Shown here piece after piece: positions 56,676-64,000 of a stretch of DNA of 64,000 nucleotides. The stretch is from Halisarca cf. caerulea (lineage: Eukaryota > Porifera > Demospongiae > Chondrillida > Halisarcidae), in contig CAUJGJ010000397.1 of the NCBI GenBank assembly GCA_963170055.1, positions 11,884,301 through 11,948,300 of the forward strand, in the 5' to 3' direction. The translations under genes were made by a program, and so were the position numbers. The notes beneath the pieces were generated by a model. That model did no database searches, had not been told where the DNA came from, and was given only the letters and a program-made list of their open reading frames with translations. Position 1 is the first letter of the stretch, and each line of letters begins with the position of its first letter.

Positions 56676-57482
56676 GTGACATTCTAGAATTCCTACTTGT
56701 CCAATTTCAAGCAGGGAAACAATATCGTACTATTAATACCTTCAGATCTGTTATCTTCATGACACACAATGAAATCGACAGCAAGAAGGTGGGCCAACAC
56801 CCTCTGGTTACCCGTTTCTTGAGGGGAGTTTTCAATAGCAGACCGCCAGCACCTCAAAACACGTGCACTTGGGATGTGGACATAGTACTTTCATTTTTGG
56901 AAAATGCACCTTCCAATGACCAATTGTCTTTCAGTTTTCTCTCACACAAGGTGGCCATGTTGTTTGCTCTAGCAAATGCTGACAGATGTTCAGATTTGGC
57001 AGCGTTGGATCTCCGACACAGATCATTTCAGGTCGATGGAGTCAAGTTTGTTATCCCTGGCTTAACGAAAACCCGCAGGTCTGGCCCTCCCATCGAGGTG
57101 TTTTACCCTTCTTTCACAGCGAACTCTAAACTGTGTCCTGTCCAAAGAATATGAACGACAATCCAAGGACAAATGCCAGTCCAACAAAAGCCAATTGTTT
57201 ATTTCGGTTCGGAAGCCACATGCTCCAGTGAAACCTTGTACCATTGGAAAATGGCTGAAGGCAGTAATGACAGATGCGGGTATTGACACCAATATTTTTA
57301 CTGCTCACTCTACTCGCGGTGCTTCAACCTCTAAAGCAAAACCATTAGGTGCCTCCTCACAAGACATTCTAAAGGCAGAAAATTGGTCCTCGGAATCCAC
57401 CTTTTGTCGCTTTTACCTCCGCCCAATTGCCTCATCCAATTATGGGCAGGTAGTGCTGGGATGCCGATCACCAAAAACATGA
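56527..57482 (+). pseudogene. DIRS tyrosine recombinase, one frameshift
   Basis: The recombinase begins about GFSEGVINLISSSWRSSTEA with a core-binding region (RTWDSWCIRRGVNSLSAPLS). The catalytic domain has the first Arg in LANADRCSDLAALDL and a Lys in GLTKTRRSG. After a one-base shift near 57150 follow HSTRGASTSKA (HxxR), the ENWSSESTF block and the likely nucleophile Tyr in RFYLRPIAS. Such recombinases insert a circular DNA copy without target duplication. All catalytic residues are visible, but they lie in two frames. Confidence 0.85.
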
Positions 57483-57499
57483 AACTGGGTGAGCTTCGA

Positions 57500-57650
57500 A
57501 CGATACCATGTAGTTAACTGACTATGTTGGTGAAAGGTATTCTGGAGCCTCCGAAATACAATTTCAGATTCCTCAAGGATTCGTAGAATCTGATGAGGAG
57601 GATAAATTGTACGAGGAGGTGAAGGATATACCTGGAAACTACATAGTCAG
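57500..57650 (+). repeat. DIRS internal complementary region
   Basis: The first half is the inverse complement of the element's left extreme (52691-52755) and the second half is the inverse complement of its right extreme (58025-58118), joined at AATTTCAGATT. This is the template used to circularise DIRS cDNA. Confidence 0.9.
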
Positions 57651-57931
57651 TTACCCACCCATGTTTTCCCGCCCTTACAGATACTTTGTCTATACCTCAA
57701 TAGATTGGGACCTCAAGTCTTTAATGCAAGCCCCATGCAAGAACACTCATAGCAACTCTATTTAGTTTGAGTTTTTGTTATCATTGTAATACCTGAGTAA
57801 CCATAGCTACTTATTTGCAGATATTTAATTAGAGCGCTTTTGTTACAATGAAACTTTGACCGCAGGAACTAATGTCTTAATCCTTCATACACAAAACACC
57901 TCGGATAAAGCTGTATTCGCATTACAAAAAG
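57651..57931. other. DIRS 3' untranslated region
   Basis: Between the internal complementary region and the right terminal repeat. No coding sequence recognised. Confidence 0.6.
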
Positions 57932-58118
57932 GCGGGCTAATCATGTGACAATGACGTTTTAATATGTGAAATTAGACTTTGAACTCTGCTGTTGAGTAAG
58001 GAAAATTGGGTAATACCATGTAGTTAACCGACTATGTAGTTTCCAGGTATATCCTTCACCTCCTCGTACAATTCATCCTCCTCATCAGATTCTATGAATC
58101 CTTGAGGAATCTGAAATT
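57932..58118 (+). repeat. DIRS right terminal region
   Basis: Inverse complement of the left repeat to about 58045, then a unique end of about 75 bp that is copied in complement in the internal complementary region. Confidence 0.9.
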
Positions 58119-58477
58119 GAAAGTGCACGAGACCTAGGTGGTCAACATAATCCACAAAGTATGTGGCACAGTCAGGTTGTCTATCGTGTAAAATAATACC
58201 TTGTACCTTTGATAATGAAGCTATATCAAATCATTTTAACATACATTTGTGGAGTACTCTGTAGATGTGGAGGTCTTGCACAATAGATTCGAAATGTGTC
58301 TAGCTGTTCCTGTACAAATAGGGACAGAATCCATTCCTTTCCATGATCCACACGTATCTGATCCCATAATCCATGTTTCAGTAGAATAGGTCTAAAATAT
58401 GTAGATTCTGAAGTTATTACAGTATTATTAAAATTAATATTGATTCAGTAAGTACTCTAGATAAAGTAAATGCAACA
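58119..58477. other. noncoding interval
   Basis: No gene seen. Confidence 0.45.
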
Positions 58478-58482
58478 GTATA

Positions 58483-58967
58483 CAGTGTTCTCCCCAGGTA
58501 TCTTAAGGCATGTCGGCCCACATCTATGGGCCTTTAGAGTATTTTTTTAGGAGAAAAAATGATGCAAAGGCCCAAACTTAAACTAAAATAACCTCCGTGA
58601 GTATTCTCCATTTTAATGTGATGACGTCACGATAATGTACTTCGTGTGACAGCAGGCGTTTTTGTGCTCGATTGGCATCGCAAGTGTATGATCTTCCAGG
58701 ATAAACATAATTTGATCACTGAACTGAGCTGTCTGCGCTTAGTGGAAGATAAGTTGACTGCAATTTTAGAGAAAAGAAGTATTAAAAGAGGAAATATAAC
58801 TGGGAAATCTGCTGGAAGAATAATAATGATAAAAAAGGTTACTAAGTACCTAAAGCAACTCTGAAAACTTTTTTCATTGAGCTCTCCTACATCCACCCCT
58901 GATAATATGTACACTCAAAGTGGCATGAACTTCCATATGCCTTAAAATATTTCTGGGGAGAACACTG
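58483..58967. mobile_element. 485-bp MITE with 5-bp flanking duplication
   Basis: Termini CAGTGTTCTCCCCAG and CTGGGGAGAACACTG are perfect inverted repeats of 15 bp, with further imperfect pairing (GGCATG / CATATGCC). GTATA flanks both sides (58478-58482, 58968-58972). Inside, a plus-strand frame of 72 residues (58646-58864, MTAGVFVLDWHRKCMIFQDK...) is likely chance. The CAGTG ends are hAT-like, but a 5-bp duplication is unusual for that group. Confidence 0.78.
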
Positions 58968-59194
58968 GTATAAATAACTAACATGTACAGGCCTGAAGGG
59001 CTTGTATATCTTTCCTCCTGGCGCTAATGCTGACTATCACATGCTCCTCGGGTACATCCTCTGAAGTTGCACTGTTGTGTTGAGGTTAATTTGGTGGTTT
59101 ACGTGCCTTCCCATGTAGCTGATTGAACTCTACAGCAAAGATTTTGCGACTCGGACTCTTCCAAAATGCTATGCCTATTGGAAAGCAAGCACAG

Positions 59195-59197
59195 AGA

Positions 59198-59264
<67 letters not shown>

Positions 59265-59267
59265 CAT
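59195..59267 (+). repeat. (CA)n microsatellite
   Basis: About 30 CA units, then CATGTACACATGCACAGA duplicated. Confidence 0.9.
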
Positions 59268-59346
59268 GTACACATGCACAGACATGTACACATGCACAAA
59301 CAGCATAATTAACACACCCCTTGTTGCTGGACTATCTTTAATTTAC

Positions 59347-59790
59347 AGTCCATCATTGCCAACGATTGTGAAATTGTTTCCAAACTCTCCTCGCACATGT
59401 GCTAAAATGGAGTTCACATCTGCATTGTCTTTGTTCAGGTCTATGAACATGACATCAATGTTACTGAAGTTTGGTTGACCATTGCCAGAATAGGTTATTT
59501 TGGACCGGACAATCTTGATTTTAGCTTTATTCCTTCTGCTCGTCACTGAATGAAAGAACGGCCTAGTACTTGATGAACTTGTTATGGGAGTTGCAGTGAC
59601 TGAGCTGCTGGCAGTGGTTGGAGTCTGTGATTGCGATTGTGAAGCATTTGTTGTTGCAGATGGTACAGCGGCGACCCCATTCATGGTTACCCCATGAACA
59701 CTGGAAGAATACCTCATCAAATCGAAGTTTCCATCAGCATCTGGGATGTAGATCCTGTTTCCTATACCATCTTGCAACCAGACCGTCTAT
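59347..59790 (-). CDS. exon of an unrecognised gene
   Basis: A minus-strand frame of about 145 residues: QDGIGNRIYIPDADGNFDLM, then a Ser/Thr/Gln-rich linker, then KAKIKIVRSKITYSGNGQPN, FSNIDVMFIDLN and FGNNFTIVGNDGL. The final codons run into GTAAAT, a weak donor, so the coding sequence probably continues in another exon. The linker is low complexity, while the two ends look folded and well composed. I recall similar N-termini in uncharacterised sponge proteins but cannot name the family. It lies among noncoding repeats, so it may be a host gene. Confidence 0.45.
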
Positions 59791-60169
59791 GCATCCAAAT
59801 TGAACAAAAGGAAGATCGCGGACTGCAGGAGTTTCAAAATTGGGTGTAATATTACAGTCAGTGGTAAGTTCAAGGCATTAGGAAGGCTGCATAAAGTGAT
59901 GTATCCTATTCTAAGATGTTTAAGTTAGTAAAAGAGACTCTAATATTTAGATTTACGCTCAACAACGACTATCATATGCACCGTCACCGATCGGCACCGA
60001 ATGACTCAATCACATAAGATTTTCCTCCTTTGCTGACTTTAGACTTTCTTTGGCCATTTGCCTTCTTTAAAAAATGGCCTGTTTCCTCTAAATTGTTCTC
60101 GCTTGCAACGCATCAGTCCTTGCCATCCTCCCCAACCTTCAAAACAGTCCTCACTTTCAAAAGGTACCA
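59791..60169. other. noncoding interval
   Basis: No gene seen. Confidence 0.45.
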
Positions 60170-60758
60170 AGAGTTCGATGACGTCACAGCCCTCATCACA
60201 TGACTATCATGTGAAAATAGGCCCCTTGCGAAAGAGATTTTTTTTGCAAAATGACATGGCGTTGAGTAAATCAGTGGAGCCACGTAAGAACCTCCTGAAT
60301 GTTTCATTGTGATCAGTATTGACTGCTTCAACTTTTCACTGATGGGGGTTTTGATGTACTTGTTTTCAGAGAAGTTATTGATGAATATTCACGCTGTGAG
60401 TATTTGCTGAATATCTTTAAAACTATCTCAGAAATCAAAACCCCCATCAATAGAAAGTTGGATATTTTTATTAGAAACAATCTAGTCTTTATCCTATGTC
60501 TGTAGGCCCATGTTCTGATTTACTCGCGCCAAATAACTGCCTAACTGAACTACCTGATAAATCATTGATTAGTCGAACAATCAAGAAAGAAACTTGGATA
60601 AAAAATAGTTCAATGTGTACCTTAGATATGTTTGTACTGCTATAGAACCACTGGTTGGCCATTCTACTACAAATTGTGAAGAAATGAAGCAATTTCTAAA
60701 CAGTAAATTCACCGACTTAGGGAAGCCATTAAAGTGCTAATGGACATGTCCCACATGC
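60170..60758 (-). repeat. GTGGGACATGTCC-family element, inverted copy
   Basis: It ends on the right with GGACATGTCCCACATGC (60742-60758). The inverse complement matches 20292-20885 in order: start, a hairpin around ATCAAAACCCCCATC, CAGTGAAAAGTTGAAG, CTGATTTACTC, ATTTTGCAAAA, then CACATGATAGTCATGTGATG. Confidence 0.75.
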
Positions 60759-61845
60759 ATTCTCACACACACTGCTTGGGTGCCAATTTAAACATGATCA
60801 CACACGTGGCATACTTTCGCTGGAAGCTTGTCCCGTGGTCACATATCGACGAAGAAAGTCTTTAACCAATTGCAAGAATTAAGCATTGCAAGTTACCTAG
60901 GGAATAGAGGTGTCAGTATGTATCACAAGCATATGGAGAAACTCTACGCATGCGGGAGTAACAGTGACTAGACAATTTACAATATAAGCTACTTTAAAAT
61001 TTGTAACATCCATCAGACATAGTATTGTCACACATGTATATACACATCAAATGTTGAAGCAAATTTTATCATTCGATTATCAATCATCTTGCAACCCACG
61101 CCTAATAACTATGTAAAAACTGTTTTACACCACAGTAAAAAGGTAAGAGTTAAGATTCAAACCAATAATATGCAGCGTTGATCCATCCTAACAATTATCG
61201 CAGCTACGCATCCTTTTTTTAAACTTGTAGCTTGAATTATAGTCCAAATGGGTTACCTGCAAAGGAAAACAACAGTGTACTCACTCACGACTACAACAGA
61301 CTATTGGATAACTGTTTTACCTACATGATTCCGCTCCTGATAAAGCAACGAGTTAGTGAAGGGTGAAATTCGGTTTGTAAATCTATCCGCCGTACTGGGT
61401 ATTTCCTACAGCATGAAGAATAAACCTGGTTACAGAAGATGTTCAGCAAAGAAAACACAGCAACATACATCGCTTCATAGAATCTGACGTACAGTACTGT
61501 ACCAGTAACTTACCGATGTTTTTCGCGGCACAGCACAACTTACTTCACACAGGGTGTTTATAACCGTCCATGGCTCACTTGGATTGTGGGCGTGGCTTAT
61601 CATAAAACATCAGCGTTTTGCGGCTGTCCTGGCTTGTCATCAAGCGTAGCTTCTATGACGCTTGATTTTTCGCGTACAGAAGAAGTGCGAGATTCATCTT
61701 CGAATAGTATACTGTACAGTAACTGAGCTTTTATTGTGGCATACAAGCTAGTGTACTGATTATTTTGTTAAATGGGAGATACAATGAAGAAAGATGTAAG
61801 TACAGATCAAAGTAAGTTAAATAATTTAAGAATATAACAGTACTA
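60759..61845. other. noncoding interval
   Basis: No gene, hairpin or tandem repeat recognised. A probable downstream region of the minus-strand exon that follows. Confidence 0.45.
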
Positions 61846-62115
61846 GTGTTCCACATCGTTACTAGTAACTGTCTTGTGACTGTCTTGGCCACGGGCCTCG
61901 TCCAGTAACTGCTGTGGTAGGTGAATATAGGGGCACGGGTCCCTGTTGCACCCCGGATGTCTGTGGCACAGTTTATACGGGGGCTTTTTCCCCTCAAAGA
62001 TTTGGACCCATGCCTCGTGTGGTATGTGAAAGAAGTGGCATTTATCACTGAAAGGGCATCTCTCTTGCCTTTTGCGGAGTTTTAAAGTCACTTCTTTTAC
62101 TGCTCTTCTTGCCTA
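61846..62115 (-). CDS. CCCH-like zinc-finger exon, likely host gene
   Basis: A minus-strand exon after a good acceptor (CCTCTTGTAG, 62116-62125). It reads ARRAVKEVTLKLRKRQERCP, then FSDKCHFFHIPHEAW, KLCHRHPGCNRDPCPYIHLP and ends SNDVEH, with the stop at about 61846. C-x5-C-x3-H and C-x5-C-x4-C-x3-H arrangements resemble degenerate CCCH fingers, which commonly bind RNA. A short upstream exon ending AAAAG|GTACTT lies at about 62181-62225 (QKNRRRHQKEK in the matching phase), but its start is not found. No mobile-element motif is present, so this is a candidate host gene. Confidence 0.5.
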
Positions 62116-63201
<1,086 letters not shown>

Positions 63202-64000
63202 GGGCCGCCAAAGGCGGCCCCTATATTGTTATTTCACCGGAAGTGTCCGGAATGTCCGTAACGATGTCAATATATATATATATATATATATGTCAACAAC
63301 ATGGCGGACTTTTAGGCGGTAGTCGACGTCGTTAGTATTATTCCGTGAATTTTGTGTCTTTGCTTTTGTTTTCGTCAACAAAGAATCTTTAAGACCTAAA
63401 GATTTGGATTGAGAGTTAATCACGAAGATTCAACTCGCTCCAAGAATTTCCGTGGGCCTTTAATTTTTAGAGGTAGAGCGAGTGGTTTAAAGTTGTTGTC
63501 TTCGTTTTAGAAGTTGTGAAAGGACTCGAAAACTGACAAAAGCTGTTAAGCCGCCTCATCTAACAAGGAAGAGAACTTTGACGAAGTATTTAGGATGGAA
63601 ACGTTGTTGGAAGGATGATTTTACTAAGACATTTACCTTACGCTACCTCGGAAGTCCATGGAAACGAAGAAAAGGCTAAAGAAAGCTTCGGAAACACGGA
63701 CGAGTGTGGAAAGCCTTTTGTCTTTTAGTTAACCATTATGGAGTACTTGAACGCTCATGTGAAAGTGTTTTAACGACGTTTAGTATGAGCAGGTCTTTAA
63801 TAAAATAGTTTCTCAATGTGTTTTCGTGGATATGTTCGCGTACGTGTGTGTAATCTTGTGTATGTGTGTTTGCTTACGCATGTGGGACATGTCCAAAGTC
63901 CCACTATTGTGTTAATAGGCTGGAATTTGGGAGTGTGTAAGGCTTCGATCATGTGATATGCGTGTGACATTTCTTGACGTATAGTCTTAGTGAAGAAGCA
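63202..64000 (+). mobile_element. hairpin-ended repeat, long form copy 3, cut by the window edge
   Basis: Head hairpin GGGCCGCC-aaa-GGCGGCCC (63202-63220), CACCGGAAGTGTCCGG, (TA)n at 63271-63291, CAACATGGCGGACTTTTAG (63296-63314). The body then matches, in inverse, the sequence at 21870-22420 (for example GATTTGGATTGAGAGTTAAT and GACTCGAAAACTGACA). The GTGGGACATGTCC-family element at 63878 interrupts it. The tail is beyond the window. Confidence 0.75.
63878..64000 (+). repeat. GTGGGACATGTCC-family element inserted in long repeat copy 3
   Basis: It begins GCATGTGGGACATGTCC after GTGTTTGCTTAC, at a point where copy 1 continues GCTTAGGTCCTC (about 21830). ATCATGTGATATGCGTGTGACA at 63950-63971 resembles the element's other end. 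Confidence 0.5.

Larger units (their letters stand above)
52691..58118 (+). mobile_element. DIRS-type tyrosine-recombinase retrotransposon
   Basis: Gag-like, RT/RNase H and tyrosine recombinase frames in DIRS order. The termini are inverted: 52720-52840 (ACTACATGGTATTACCCAAT ...) reappears as complement at 57930-58045. An internal complementary region at about 57500-57650 joins the complement of the left extreme (CCTCCGAAATACAATT) to the complement of the right extreme (CAGATTCCTCAAGGATTC). This is the diagnostic DIRS structure that allows a circular intermediate. There is no target duplication, as expected. Several lesions make it inactive. Confidence 0.93.

Noticed and set aside
59153..59308. 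tRNA or other structured RNA near 59.1 kb
   Set aside because: No cloverleaf or conserved boxes could be drawn. The region leads into a CA repeat.

Overview
This is a eukaryotic, intron-bearing, AT-leaning genomic window that is almost entirely transposable elements nested in one another. The mix (Ty3/gypsy, DIRS, two restriction-like-endonuclease (RLE) non-LTR retrotransposons, piggyBac, PIF/Harbinger, CACTA, hAT, P-element/THAP9-like and TA-inserting pogo/Tc1-type elements, plus very long TG/CA and TA microsatellites) points to an invertebrate animal. A sponge or another marine invertebrate is my best guess; this is inference from family resemblance and is not proven by any host marker gene. 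No rRNA, tRNA, prokaryotic operon or CRISPR array was seen.

Layout. 1-4.2 kb: decayed Ty3/gypsy gag-pol and its 3' end. 4.4-7.4 kb: a complete TA-flanked pogo/Tc1-like transposon with a HIRAN-like plus Ulp1-protease gene convergent to a broken DDE transposase gene. 7.9-11.8 kb: hAT and animal CACTA coding remnants. 12.0-13.7 kb: nested inverted repeats and foldback elements. 14.85-18.0 kb: a second, unrelated TA-flanked transposon, again with a HIRAN-domain gene convergent to a DDE transposase. 18.0-19.3 kb: small coding fragments. 19.3-23.7 kb: long and short copies of a hairpin-ended repeat. 24.2-25.4 kb: a multi-exon P-element/THAP9-like remnant. 27.0-30.9 kb: two exons of an uncharacterised gene whose intron holds a MITE that is itself split by an apparently intact piggyBac. 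31.9-42.8 kb: a second long hairpin-ended repeat split by an RLE retrotransposon in its (CA)n tract and by another RLE element plus a retroposon in its (TA)n tract. 44.7-50.9 kb: a Harbinger-type element with three genes. 51.6-52.5 kb: an integrase-like remnant split by a short hairpin repeat. 52.7-58.1 kb: a full DIRS element with inverted termini and an internal complementary region. 58.1-63.1 kb: a MITE, two host-like exons and short repeats. 63.2 kb to the end: a third long hairpin repeat, cut by the window edge.

Three themes tie the window together. (1) Two different TA-inserting DNA transposons have the same plan, a HIRAN-domain gene facing a DDE transposase gene, which suggests HIRAN proteins as transposon accessory factors. 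(2) A dispersed repeat with hairpin ends has a constant head holding an ETS-like site, a (TA)n tract and a YY1-like site, and its microsatellite tracts have repeatedly served as landing pads for non-LTR elements. (3) Almost every old element is broken by stops that a single C-to-T (or G-to-A) change explains, many at CGA codons, which fits decay by deamination of methylated CpG. The piggyBac transposase is the exception: its frame, catalytic residues, terminal repeats and TTAA duplication all look intact.
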